A stretch of 64,000 nucleotides of DNA from Cupriavidus sp. YR651 (GCF_900101625.1 NZ_FMYZ01000003.1:1-64000); one strand, 5' to 3'; positions 38,799 through 48,392 are shown, counted from the first letter of the stretch. The notes: generated from the letters alone by a model not told the origin. Numbers and translations are program-made.

Positions 38799-38905
38799 CT
38801 AAGCATTACTAAGAGCCAATGAACGCATTACTTTAAGCCAATGGCCACCCCCCGATTGCCCGGAAACCCGCGCCGGGCGTGGCATTGGCTCTAACTAATG
38901 CTTAG
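38799..38905. repeat. Three copies of a 19-base motif: tandem pair at 22-base period plus inverted copy
   Basis: GCATTACTAAGAGCCAATG (38803-38821) is repeated as GCATTACTTTAAGCCAATG (38825-38843) and again inverted at 38883-38901. The outer copies extend to a 23-base inverted repeat (38799-38821 against 38883-38905, 21 of 23 matching). The left copy also contains a small GGCTCT/AGAGCC hairpin. The set lies between acnB and the terminator, at the border of the accessory region. Confidence 0.7.
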
Positions 38906-38925
38906 GCGGTTTGGAGCATTTTGAG

Positions 38926-38956
38926 AAGGGCGACCCCTAGGGTTGCCCTTTCTTAT
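38926..38956 (+). terminator. Intrinsic terminator downstream of acnB
   Basis: AAGGGCGACCC and GGGTTGCCCTT pair over 11 positions with one G-T pair, around the loop CTA, and are followed by TCTTATTTTT. Confidence 0.8.
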
Positions 38957-39223
38957 TTTTCGGCGTTTGTGCCTTATATTGCACTTTAAGACGTCGCTTC
39001 CCGACGCTCTTGCATGCCCCTGACGGCCCGCTCGCCCGTCATTCTATTGTGCTTAATCAGGCACTCGCTAGAGCCTTGTACTGAGACTCGCCGGCCGGCC
39101 GTTTGGCCCGCGTATCTCCTTTCCCGCCCCTCTCTTTCCCCCTTTTTGAGTCGCGACCCTAGCGGTCTCCTCGCTGAGCCTTTGAAGGTGCGACGTGCCT
39201 TGAGCATGTCTCCAGTTCAGGCA
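38957..39223. other. Intergenic stretch with no gene seen
   Basis: With the repeats and terminator, this makes a 458-base gene-free span from 38766. A short open frame on the minus strand (38986-39207) is basic, Arg-rich and without a ribosome site, so I do not call it a gene. Confidence 0.5.
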
Positions 39224-39964
39224 TTACGCTGAAGGCGGCTGCAGCCGCTCCTTCATGCGCGCCTCACAGACATCGCGCACCGCAGTCAGTACGCCTACCG
39301 CAATGTCTAGCGGGGAGCTCTCGTCCGTTTTGAGCTTTGCATATTCTTCCCGGCTGGGCATGGGTTGGCGAAACTCTCCTATCGCTGGATGCAGCATCGC
39401 TGCGGCGAACCAATCGTAGTCGTAGTAAGGCCCTTTCAACTTCGCGCTCTCGGGAAGCTCGCGCAGTCGTGCGGATAGCTCGGCCGAGAAGCTTCGGACA
39501 TACTCGAGGCACAGCATTTCCGCATCTTGCTCGGGCGCTTCGATTTCCACCGCTTCTCCTCGCATGCCTTTGCGTCGGATGTTTACGGCAACGTAGAACT
39601 TTCCCTCCGCCCAAAGAGCAATCAGCCTGTAGCCATCATGAACCAGGCTATTCCGCATCCGCTGCATCAAATCAGCATGTGCCACGTCCGCGATTAAGCT
39701 CCCCCAACTGAAGCCCAGTCCCGCCTCCTTTATTAAGTCCTTGTATGTCTGGACGAGGGCTATGAGAGAGGTGAGGCGATATTGGAAGACATTGCCTGGC
39801 GATTTCTCGGTCGGTTTCTGCGTGCGAATGGACTCCTTGAACGCATCGATGGACGCCTTGCTTGCTTGTATGAGTTCATCCAAGCGGAAGTGCAGTTCTT
39901 TCGACGTTGCTGCGACTTGGTGCTGGAACGCGAGGGCGTCGACGTGATGGAAGTACGTGCTCAT
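39224..39964 (-). CDS. Unknown protein with HEPN-like R-x4-H motif
   Basis: This 246-residue, mostly helical protein contains RMRNSLVHDGYRLI, in which R104-N105-x3-H109 matches the catalytic R(N)x4-6H motif of HEPN domains, often RNases in defence and toxin systems. A long helix (about 18-50) precedes it. No nucleotidyltransferase (MNT) antitoxin lies next to it. It lies 294 bases after the CoiA-like gene on the same strand. Base composition is less GC-rich than acnB. HEPN membership is inferred from the motif and helical pattern only. Confidence 0.65.
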   Translation of the reverse strand: MSTYFHHVDALAFQHQVAATSKELHFRLDELIQASKASIDAFKESIRTQKPTEKSPGNVFQYRLTSLIALVQTYKDLIKEAGLGFSWGSLIADVAHADLMQRMRNSLVHDGYRLIALWAEGKFYVAVNIRRKGMRGEAVEIEAPEQDAEMLCLEYVRSFSAELSARLRELPESAKLKGPYYDYDWFAAAMLHPAIGEFRQPMPSREEYAKLKTDESSPLDIAVGVLTAVRDVCEARMKERLQPPSA

Positions 39965-40258
39965 TCGTTACGTGGGTGAAGGTAAGCGTCTGCCTAGCCT
40001 AAGAGTTGGCGCGTTGGCGCAGGTCCGGTGCTCAGGGCCCCGAAAGGAAGGCCCGACAAAGATGTGGCTTCGCGTCAAGAACGGTCCCCCTGTCGCCTGT
40101 TCTGTCCGATTCTTGACTTTTCGGGCGCATTGCGTAGGACGGTTTGTCCGAATCCTGTATGAATCTGGCCCAGAAATGTCCGAAAAGTGTAGGAAACAGG
40201 GACCCAAGGCTTCACGAGACACTTCACGGATGGCAGGGCCGAATCTCGCGACTGACTT

Positions 40259-41770
40259 CTAACGCGCCGGCTGTAGTTCGGGAAAAAGAATGTAGAACGC
40301 CCTGTCAAAGTCGGCCGTTCGCACCTCGTCGTTGGCGTTCGTCTTCTGGCGGTAGATACCGTAGTTGCGTGAAGCGATTGAGTCCCGAACATCGTAGCCA
40401 ATATCCGACAGCCGCCCATGTATGCCTGCGGCATACCAGAAGACGCTGTAGTAGCCGAAGGCAGCGCCAAAGACCATGTCTTCCAGATGCTTGAGGTTGA
40501 CGGCGCGACTCCCCACGATTCGTCCCAACCGGAGTGAAATGAGTGCACCCAGGATGAGACGAAGGTCTTCCCGACCCTCGAGCGTCTTGGGAGCGGTTGG
40601 GCATGCCGCGCGGAGGTACGGTGCTAGGACGGCATAGGCGTAGTCTTGAACGCGTCGCGTACTAAATTTCGTGGCCTCATCTGCAGCAAGCCATACTCGC
40701 TCCAGGTCGCTCGACATCGTCGCGTAACTCGCTTCAAGGCCCACCCATTCGGCGATATCCGTATCCAGCTTTGCCTCGACGCGCGGCGAGATGTATGGTC
40801 TGTTCTCAAACTGGCGGGCTCGCCTTTCCTCGTGGAATGCTGCTGCCTTCTCGCCCATCAGCTTCGCGTTAGCTTCTTTAAGGGCTGCTTCGAAGTCGAA
40901 ATAGAAGGCGCGTTGGCGGCCAAAGTCGAGCGTGAGCTCCGAGAAGCCCACTAGCTTCTTATGCCAACGGTATTGGATAGAGCCGCCTTGCGCAACGGGT
41001 TCCTGCCAACGACACCAGAGATGTAACTCTCCAGCCTGGCGTGTCGTTTCGACGCTGTGGGCGTCGATTGCGAAGATGTTCCAGTTATTGTTGTAGAAAA
41101 CGTCGCGCTCACTGAACCGCATCTCGCTCTCTGAGAGGGTGAACTCGCGAAATATCCAAAAGAGCAGGGCACCTTCGCCAAGGTAGAACTTCCGTCTGGC
41201 TGCTATGGTTGCGACGAACGTGGTGGAGAGTTGAGCCTCGAAGACCAGCGTCTTGCCATCCCGAGTCGCGCGCACATCAGGTTTTCGCCATTTGGACCGG
41301 TCGCGCCAGCTTTGCATACGTTCATCTTCGACAACAGAGCCGGCGTCGATATTGCGGTCCGCCCGTAGGCTCTCTGCTATCCATGATTTGACCTGCCGGT
41401 GTGCCGCGGATTCCTTCGCGCCGTTGTAACTGAGCGCCTCCCATTCGTCTTTAGACAGCACAAAGCCCGAGCGGTACGGACACTCCGCACCAGGATTTCT
41501 CGGGTGTGCAAAGTGGTAGATGCGGTCGGTGGAGCCCCGGATGCTCAATGGCTCAAGGCAATACGGGCAGGTGTAGCGTCGACGCCCATCTTCCAGCCTG
41601 ACAACTTCGTCTTCTAGCCGTAGCTGGTGCTTGTGGGCGTCATCGCCGTCGAGCACGGAGTCTGCCGTGACCTGTAGATGGCTATGGTTGTCGTAGACAA
41701 GCTCGATGGTGCGCGTTGCCATGTGTCCGTATACCGGGGTGAATTGACGGATGCGTATGTCGATTTGCAT
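40259..41770 (-). CDS. CoiA-like/DUF6035-type protein with Zn motif and PD-(D/E)xK nuclease site
   Basis: This 503-residue protein has an N-terminal zinc-finger-like block (C68PYC71, H86FAH89, C97) and then a nuclease-like core: H124 in AAHRQVKSWI, P164-D165 in KPDVRA, and E178-A-Q180, the D-x(n)-E-x-Q form of the PD-(D/E)xK site seen in CoiA-type proteins. The C-terminal half is helical and unassigned. The start at 41770 has no ribosome site; an ATG at 41722 (MATRTIELVYD) is a good alternative. The gene begins 32 bases after the stop of the nuclease-NACHT gene, so the two are probably one transcript. Function, perhaps DNA degradation in defence, is inferred. Confidence 0.7.
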   Translation of the reverse strand: MQIDIRIRQFTPVYGHMATRTIELVYDNHSHLQVTADSVLDGDDAHKHQLRLEDEVVRLEDGRRRYTCPYCLEPLSIRGSTDRIYHFAHPRNPGAECPYRSGFVLSKDEWEALSYNGAKESAAHRQVKSWIAESLRADRNIDAGSVVEDERMQSWRDRSKWRKPDVRATRDGKTLVFEAQLSTTFVATIAARRKFYLGEGALLFWIFREFTLSESEMRFSERDVFYNNNWNIFAIDAHSVETTRQAGELHLWCRWQEPVAQGGSIQYRWHKKLVGFSELTLDFGRQRAFYFDFEAALKEANAKLMGEKAAAFHEERRARQFENRPYISPRVEAKLDTDIAEWVGLEASYATMSSDLERVWLAADEATKFSTRRVQDYAYAVLAPYLRAACPTAPKTLEGREDLRLILGALISLRLGRIVGSRAVNLKHLEDMVFGAAFGYYSVFWYAAGIHGRLSDIGYDVRDSIASRNYGIYRQKTNANDEVRTADFDRAFYILFPELQPAR

Positions 41771-41802
41771 CCAAGGAGGAAGCGCAAAGCCTTTTCACCT
41801 AC

Positions 41803-44800
41803 TTAAGAACGCAACAGCAAGCCGTCCTCATTTACAAGGAGCTCGCGACGAATCTCTCCAATCTCTCGTAATAGCCACTGCAAGTTATCACTAAGATGTT
41901 CCTTCCTCGGAGCGGAGAGGAGTTGTTCCAGGTGGATTAGCAATACGTCAGTGGCGTAGTTGCGAAACATGTTGGCTACATATCTAACGTTGTGCAGATT
42001 CAGCGGGCTACTGACGACCACATTGAGCAACTCCAGGTGCGTCTCATAGAACGATGGGTCGCTTGCCGAGCGCAGGTCGTGGAGAAGGCGGTCGATATTC
42101 AGCGCGCCACTTTTGGCGAAGATGAGAAGTTGCTCAGGTGGAAGTTCGTTTATGACGTTACCAAAAACCTTTGGAATCAGAGGCATCAACGTCGAACTCG
42201 CCATCATCCGGTCAAGAAGTCTTTGGTCGAATTGTTGCAGGCTTCCGACGGCCTCCAAAATCTGGGCGGCCTTCTCATCGTCGTCGGCGAACGGCTGCAG
42301 CACCGCTTCAATCGCAACTTCGGGAACAAGTTTCAAGACCTGTGCAGAGAAATGCTTCTCCCAGTTGTCGACGAACTGCCTTGCGAACCGGACTTCAAAG
42401 GGAGCATTGCTAACCGGCGTAGCCGCTCCTAGTCGAATCCCAGTTTGCTTGCTCCATGTTAGGTAGCGTTCAAGTAGAAGTCTTCCGTGATATGCGCCCA
42501 ACCTGAAGCCCGATAGATATTGTCGAACGAGCCAGGGAACGCCAACAGACTGCACTTGTGCTGCTACGAAGATAATTGTCTCGCCGACCTTTGGGCTGAT
42601 GCCAAGAGATTGGGTTGTGGGGTTATAGAGGCGCCTAGACACCTCGTCGAGAATCTCGCTAGGTAGGTCTTCAAAAAATGATATCGCTTCGAGTGCCGGC
42701 AAATGTTGATGACCACCGAAGGAGTCAGGCAGCTCTGCTATTAGCTCTGGCAACACATCGTTGCCATGTCGAGCAATCAGAACTCTCCACCCTTGCTCAT
42801 AGTATCCCCGCGCAATCCAATCCCGTGCCGTAACATCATCGATGTCGAGGCTGACCAGGTCTCGCAATCCGTTATGATGGGTGTGACCTTCCGCAGCAAA
42901 AGCAACCCGCTGGAATCTGCCTATCCAAGGCTCACTCATTTCCTTGACGGCCATCCCCACAAGATGCTGCGCCCGAGTTTCCATCTCTGGGAAGCAGGCT
43001 AGCAACGTGGCATAGACATTGTCGTCTCCACAAGAGAGCAATACCTTATTGAGATGCCACCAGCCGCCAGAGAGGTTCTCGCCACCATTCGGGTAGTTTT
43101 GCGCCACCCAAAGGGCGAACTCTTTATTGGCGCGTCTATCGCTGACAAATCTGAGCAACCATGCTGACTCTTCAGCCAGTGGCTTGAGATACGGCATCGT
43201 CCACTGAGGAACCCGCGTTCCGCACGCCAATGTGCAAGCGACAGCTCGTTTCGGTTCGATTCGACCAAGTCGGTACATCCTCTCAATCCACGGCAGCCAG
43301 TTTTCGTCTCCCCTTGCCGCAATCTCGTCGAGTACGGTGTCCGTTCCTTCAGCACCGAGCCAAGTTGCAAGAACTTCCTTGTGAGAAAAAAGAATGGATA
43401 CGTCTATGGCTGCGCTAAACGCTGCGACATAGAGCTTGAGCTTTGATGTCTCCCGGATTACTTCGAGGGCCTTGCGTACGAAGGACGCCTTGTTTGAGCG
43501 CATCCCGGCAACGGCGGCTCGGCATCTCACCGCGAGATTAGGGTGAGTGAACATTGCGTCGAGCTTTGCAACCAGCGCGGAGTTCATAGAAGGCATGCCG
43601 AGACTCGCATCTAGCCCTATCGCGAGAACCGCATCGACGTCGGCGACGCTTGGGATATCCTCCGATTCCGCGGTCTCACCCGACTGTAGTGCAAGATTCA
43701 GGCTCTCGCGGCTGTCCAGCTGGCCGATGGCTTGCCACAGGCGTGAGCCTCGTAGAGTGCCCACGCCGGATAGCCAACTCCAGTACAAATCATGGACAGG
43801 TATGGCCAGGTTGCCTCGTCGGGTAATGGTGCCGAGACTGTGCAAGAGATGGAGTGGGTTATCGACCTTGTACGAGCCTGCGTGCTTTACCAGTGCCGCC
43901 TCTAGCTTGAGGTAAGACCTGTCCTTGCGTAGGGAAATCAGCGAAACAGCGTCGCTCAGAAGTCCACTGTACTGCTCTGGTAAGCCTTTTGATACGTGCC
44001 GGTGGAAATAGGCAATGAGCTCTCCTGGCGTCGACGCTGCACCGCCCAGCAGCAAATAAAGGGAAAGCATAAGGGGAAGCTGAAGCAATCCCATAAGCGC
44101 GTCATCGAGCCGCTTTGCATCGCCAAAGGCTTGTGCCACCGTGTGCCGAATGTCATGAGGCGCCAGTCGTTCCAGTACCCAACACTTGAACGTGGAGTCG
44201 TTCTCGTCAGCATGTCGTGCGCAGGCGATGACTTTCACATCAGAAAGAATGCGTAGCAGTTCCGTTCGTTGGGAAGGGTCTCCGACAGCATACTCAGACC
44301 ATCCGTCTAGCAAGACGCAAACTCGCGGATTTCTCAATGCGCTGACTGCGCTCCCTGTCGGAAGTAGGTCCGACAGCTGATTCAGCACGTCGTTGGCGGT
44401 CTTCATGCCTCCGATGGGCAGAAGAAGCGGTATTGGTTGCGTTGACTTAACGCTGCTCGGGTCGGCGCGTTCGTCAGTCTCCGACGATTCCGTCTCCAAT
44501 ACTTGCCGCTCTGCTGCTTCAAGAAGGAATTCTGCCAAACGGAAGAAAGTGTGGCTCTTCCCGGCGCCGGGCGTTGCATAGACGAGGTGATGCAATTCTG
44601 AGTGGATGACGAGTTCCGAGATTCGTACTCGTCGAGGATTGCGCTTGTCTAAGCTATTGTTGTCCGTTGCCCAACGCTCAGCTTTGGACAGGGATTCCAA
44701 AGCCAACCGTACGCCGGAGGACGCCTCAGGAAACAGCGCAGTGATGGAAGGCGGCCTCCCAACGTTGCAGAGTTGACGTGCGACCTTGACCAACAGGGCT

Positions 44801-45756
44801 TCGTTGATTGCGAGGTTGTCGGGGCGCTCCGCCGCGACTTCCGGCCCTGCACGCATCGCTGCGTCACTGAGGTCAATGTAATGTTGCGACGGAACCGATA
44901 CGGCGGTCGCGGACTGGAAGGCCGAAATGAACGCGTCCCGGTCTAACATGCGCGACCCTGACCGTAGCACCACGCGGAATAGGTGTCCCATTAGCGCATC
45001 GTACGAGTTCGACGCGGATATCGCTTCCGCACGAACAAGCAACCTGTTGGCGACCAAGAATTCTCGTCCCTCTTCTTCAAGCGCGTCCCACGAGGGTGCG
45101 CCGCAAGCGAACGTAATTCGGTTCAGTAATCGATGGCGAAAATCCTCTTCGGAACAACTAGTGAGAAATTTTCCAAGCTCGCCTTCTGTTATTCGGGTGC
45201 GAAGAGCTTCGAGCAGTTCGACAACTGAATGATTCCCATTTTTGGCGAGTGTCCAGGCCTCCAGTGCAGGAACGCCGCTCATCAAGGGAGTAAGTTTCTC
45301 CTTGCCAATGGGTGACGTACTTAGAAATGTCACAAACACTTGCTTCCCCGCATTCTCCTCTTGGAGAGAGAAGAGAGACTTCAGGGTAGTTAGTACCTCT
45401 TGCGAGTTCAGTGTGACGCTTCCCGACTCTCTAGTATCCTTGACTTGCACTGCATGAAGAGTCTTCTCGGTGTGACCGGGGCCGGCAAGCAGCTCTGCGT
45501 AGTCTTCAGCCACCTCAAGATACAACTCCCCATCGTCGGGTAGGCGCATCCAGGCTCTAAGAGAGGCATGGAGTTGATAGATATATCCGCGAAGCGACGA
45601 TATCGCTTGCCTGGCTGCTTGTTCTGCATTTAGCTTCCAAGTGTTCGGCTCGGTGCCAAAACGGTCAATTTTTTGCGCGGCCATGACGAAAAAGTAAGGC
45701 AGGTACTCGATATGCTTCGGGTATGGATATCTGCAGGCGGAAGAAGTAGCTGGCAT
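41803..45756 (-). CDS. Large nuclease-NACHT/STAND ATPase, candidate anti-phage sensor
   Basis: This 1317-residue protein has three parts. Residues about 45-215 resemble the Cap4/Mrr-type PD-(D/E)xK domain found at the start of many defence STANDs: SLRGYIYQLHASLRAW, E81/E84-D85 and Q104-V-K106. A NACHT-like NTPase follows, with Walker A ATPGAGKS at 394-401 and Walker B VLLDGWSE at 481-488. Residues about 650-1317 are helical repeats of HEAT/ARM type that could sense a target. The start is uncertain: an ATG at 45684 (MAAQKIDRF) also fits and neither has a clear ribosome site. Such proteins (Avs and bNACHT families) recognise phage proteins and then cut DNA; the assignment here is by architecture. 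Confidence 0.8.
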   Translation of the reverse strand: MPATSSACRYPYPKHIEYLPYFFVMAAQKIDRFGTEPNTWKLNAEQAARQAISSLRGYIYQLHASLRAWMRLPDDGELYLEVAEDYAELLAGPGHTEKTLHAVQVKDTRESGSVTLNSQEVLTTLKSLFSLQEENAGKQVFVTFLSTSPIGKEKLTPLMSGVPALEAWTLAKNGNHSVVELLEALRTRITEGELGKFLTSCSEEDFRHRLLNRITFACGAPSWDALEEEGREFLVANRLLVRAEAISASNSYDALMGHLFRVVLRSGSRMLDRDAFISAFQSATAVSVPSQHYIDLSDAAMRAGPEVAAERPDNLAINEALLVKVARQLCNVGRPPSITALFPEASSGVRLALESLSKAERWATDNNSLDKRNPRRVRISELVIHSELHHLVYATPGAGKSHTFFRLAEFLLEAAERQVLETESSETDERADPSSVKSTQPIPLLLPIGGMKTANDVLNQLSDLLPTGSAVSALRNPRVCVLLDGWSEYAVGDPSQRTELLRILSDVKVIACARHADENDSTFKCWVLERLAPHDIRHTVAQAFGDAKRLDDALMGLLQLPLMLSLYLLLGGAASTPGELIAYFHRHVSKGLPEQYSGLLSDAVSLISLRKDRSYLKLEAALVKHAGSYKVDNPLHLLHSLGTITRRGNLAIPVHDLYWSWLSGVGTLRGSRLWQAIGQLDSRESLNLALQSGETAESEDIPSVADVDAVLAIGLDASLGMPSMNSALVAKLDAMFTHPNLAVRCRAAVAGMRSNKASFVRKALEVIRETSKLKLYVAAFSAAIDVSILFSHKEVLATWLGAEGTDTVLDEIAARGDENWLPWIERMYRLGRIEPKRAVACTLACGTRVPQWTMPYLKPLAEESAWLLRFVSDRRANKEFALWVAQNYPNGGENLSGGWWHLNKVLLSCGDDNVYATLLACFPEMETRAQHLVGMAVKEMSEPWIGRFQRVAFAAEGHTHHNGLRDLVSLDIDDVTARDWIARGYYEQGWRVLIARHGNDVLPELIAELPDSFGGHQHLPALEAISFFEDLPSEILDEVSRRLYNPTTQSLGISPKVGETIIFVAAQVQSVGVPWLVRQYLSGFRLGAYHGRLLLERYLTWSKQTGIRLGAATPVSNAPFEVRFARQFVDNWEKHFSAQVLKLVPEVAIEAVLQPFADDDEKAAQILEAVGSLQQFDQRLLDRMMASSTLMPLIPKVFGNVINELPPEQLLIFAKSGALNIDRLLHDLRSASDPSFYETHLELLNVVVSSPLNLHNVRYVANMFRNYATDVLLIHLEQLLSAPRKEHLSDNLQWLLREIGEIRRELLVNEDGLLLRS

Positions 45757-45854
45757 CTTGTTGGTGCCACCCCCTAGCCTAGCACTGTTTTTGGTTCTGA
45801 AAGAGTTGGTGAAAGAAACCGGACAAGGCGACGCTGCCAGGGAATTACCAAAAA

Positions 45855-46592
45855 TTGGTTAGCATTGAGGACATATTTCCGGCTTGGATATCCTTGGCTT
45901 ACGCCACCGCAATTCATCCTCGTTCGCCAGCCCTATACTCTCCCGCAGCAAGTTCAGCGCTGCGTGAGCAGGCCAGCCGGCGTGCTCACATCGTGACGAT
46001 GCGGGAACTGAGAATGTACGTTTACGAGGTGTTCAAGAATCTGAAGCTTGTGGAAGACAGTGTCGAGTCAGTGGATGATTGGGTCCATCCGACAACGGGC
46101 CTGAAGCTGGAAAAAGCGGTGTACCTGGACGGCAGTGCGGTCGCTCGTCGAGGCTACCGCACACATGAATTTGTTGGGTCGGCAATCTATAGCTATGACC
46201 TTCGCCTGGAGTACTCGCTGGCGCTGGGATGCCAAGGCCGCGACTGGCACGACGTTCTTGCCAAGATGATTGGCTACGACCGCACGAAGCCTGAGGTGTA
46301 CCCAGATGACAGCGCTTTCGTGGAATTGCTTGACCCGTACTACTCGGGAGCGACCTTTGGACCTAGTGTCTCCCGCAAACTGCTCGAAGATTTCGACAAT
46401 TGGCAGGAGCGGGCATCGAAGGTGATGGAGGCGGTGTCTATCCGGAGCGAACCAACAGACTTGTTTGCAGCGCCTCCCGCACCGGAACTTGTCTACGATG
46501 ATGCGTTCACTCTTGCCTTCTGGTGGCTGCGCAACTGCTTCGCCCACGCTGCCGAGAATGGCATTGTCCGGCTGTACAAGAAGCCTGGTTGA
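45855..46592 (+). CDS. Unknown protein with C-terminal HEPN-like R-x4-H motif
   Basis: This 245-residue protein starts at a TTG with AGGGA 11 bases upstream; no ATG fits except an internal one at codon 49. Near the C-terminus FWWLRNCFAHAAENG has R226-N227-x3-H231, again the HEPN catalytic pattern. It is divergent from the nuclease-NACHT gene (98 bases apart), so they may share a control region. I do not recognise the N-terminal part. Confidence 0.6.
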   Translation: MVSIEDIFPAWISLAYATAIHPRSPALYSPAASSALREQASRRAHIVTMRELRMYVYEVFKNLKLVEDSVESVDDWVHPTTGLKLEKAVYLDGSAVARRGYRTHEFVGSAIYSYDLRLEYSLALGCQGRDWHDVLAKMIGYDRTKPEVYPDDSAFVELLDPYYSGATFGPSVSRKLLEDFDNWQERASKVMEAVSIRSEPTDLFAAPPAPELVYDDAFTLAFWWLRNCFAHAAENGIVRLYKKPG

Positions 46593-46781
46593 CGTACTGC
46601 AGTGGCCTATAGGTGAGCGTGAGCCAAGCGGGGCTTGGTCATCCGGCGTCCTGCGCTCGTGCTCCGAAGTGAGCGGCTACCTCGCGAAGCGACTCCTGGT
46701 ATGCGATACCAAGTGCTCACAACACAGTAGCCCGATGCGATACTGATGCGCTTGCAACGACTTGCCGGGAGTGGAAGCGCA

Positions 46782-48176
46782 ATGGTGGATACCAACCGTG
46801 AGCTTATTGAGCAGCTTGTGCTGCGTCCAAGTGAAAATCTGAACGTTGAAATCAAGACTTGGATTTCGCCGGCGCACGCGGCGGGCCAAGCGAAAATCGT
46901 GAAAGCGGCGCTTGCATTGCGGAACCGAAATGGGGGCTTCCTCATTATCGGATTGAACGATGAGACGCTGACCCCTGACATGGAAAACGCGCCGGCCAGC
47001 GTACGAGATGACTTCCATGCGGATGTCATCCAGTCTCTCGTATCCAAGTACGCTTCGGAGCCGTTTCAGGTGGGTGTGGAGTACGTCGAGCGCGACGGCA
47101 TCGAGCTTCCGGTTATCGTGATTCCGTCGGGGTTGCGGACGCCCGTCGCAGCCAAAGCTGACCTTTTTGTCGACGGGAACCCCCAAATCCGCGCAGACGA
47201 GGTGTACTTTCGGACCCTCGTTGCGAATAACTCAGTCAGCTCCACGAAGATTAAATGGAAGGACTGGCGGGACCTCATTGAAATTTGCCTCGACAATCGC
47301 GAGGCAGACATTGGCCGCTTCGTCCGTCGGCATCTCGCTGGCGTCGGCCCTACGATGCTCCAAGAATTGGTTGCAGCGCTTGGGGGCGTTTCGCCGCCGC
47401 AGCAACCATCTGACAGCGACCTAATGGAGGCAGTCCTGGATGAGGGGATGGGACGCTTTGAGGCCGTCGTCAAAGAGCGTGGCTTAGCGTTACCACCCCA
47501 TGGTTCATGGGAGGTTGCACTAATAATCGATGGCGAGTTCACGCCTCTTCCGCTAGACCAGTTTGCATGGCAGTTGAATGCGAGCAATCCCGACTACACT
47601 GGTTGGCCAGTGTGGCTGGACAGCCGACAGTTCTCCGACGAATCCGCTCGTCCCTATGTTCACAACGGCGGATGGGAATCGCTCATCGTGACGATAAATT
47701 CGGAGTACTTCAACCATATTGACTTTATGCGGCAGGCCCCCATCGGTCGGTTTTACAGCTATAGGGCGCTCGAGGACGACATTACATCTGGCAAGAACGC
47801 CCCTAAGCCGATGAAGTTCCTGGACGCCATTCTTCCTGTACTCAGGGTGACCGAGGCAATCGCTGTCGGTTTGGCCTTTGCGAAGGCGTTGCAGGTCAAC
47901 GAGGAGGCTACCCTCAAATTTGCTTTCCGCTGGAGCGGTCTCAATAATCGTGAGCTAACCTCTTGGGCAGACCCGATGCGGTATGTTTCATCGCGCAAGA
48001 CGAGGCAAGACGTCGTCGTGTCGATGGTATCGGTACCCGCAGACACGCCGGTGTCTGCGCTTAGCCAGCACGTAAAGACGGCCGTTCAGCCGTTATACGA
48101 AGTCTTCAGCGGATTCATGCTGCCCGATTCAGTGCTTGAGGACCTGACGCAAAAGCTTATTGAACGGCGGCTGTAA
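46782..48176 (+). CDS. Schlafen AlbA_2-domain protein
   Basis: This 464-residue protein begins with a Schlafen-type AlbA_2 domain: SENLNVEIKTWISP, then AALALRNRNGGFLIIGLND, with a conserved acid in VEIK. This domain in Schlafen proteins can carry nucleic-acid cleaving or binding activity and occurs in phage defence. The remainder (about 200-464) is unrecognised, with SWEVALIIDG and a Trp-rich middle. GGAA lies before the ATG at 46782; an ATG at 46746 is less likely. It is convergent with the gene pair at 48393-50116. Confidence 0.8.
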   Translation: MVDTNRELIEQLVLRPSENLNVEIKTWISPAHAAGQAKIVKAALALRNRNGGFLIIGLNDETLTPDMENAPASVRDDFHADVIQSLVSKYASEPFQVGVEYVERDGIELPVIVIPSGLRTPVAAKADLFVDGNPQIRADEVYFRTLVANNSVSSTKIKWKDWRDLIEICLDNREADIGRFVRRHLAGVGPTMLQELVAALGGVSPPQQPSDSDLMEAVLDEGMGRFEAVVKERGLALPPHGSWEVALIIDGEFTPLPLDQFAWQLNASNPDYTGWPVWLDSRQFSDESARPYVHNGGWESLIVTINSEYFNHIDFMRQAPIGRFYSYRALEDDITSGKNAPKPMKFLDAILPVLRVTEAIAVGLAFAKALQVNEEATLKFAFRWSGLNNRELTSWADPMRYVSSRKTRQDVVVSMVSVPADTPVSALSQHVKTAVQPLYEVFSGFMLPDSVLEDLTQKLIERRL

Positions 48177-48392
48177 GTCAGTGCTGGTGGGGGTGTGCAA
48201 CGCGTAATCGGCGTCGGGCGGAATGAGTCAATATGGCGTACGCCATCGCAGCCCGTCACTCCTGGTTGCCCTGGACAACGTGCTTGAGCACAGGAGCGTT
48301 CACCCGACGGCTAAGGTCACGACCACCGAAGAACCTCGCCCGCGATGAACTGCGCGGTGGTGTGCACCGCGAGGACATTGTCCGGGCAGCTG

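Noticed and set aside
38986..39207. A 73-codon frame on the minus strand downstream of acnB
   Set aside because: Arg-rich, no ribosome site and no recognisable motif; it reads as chance.
46607..47186. Minus-strand frames over the Schlafen gene
   Set aside because: They overlap a well-supported gene and have no own motifs or ribosome site.
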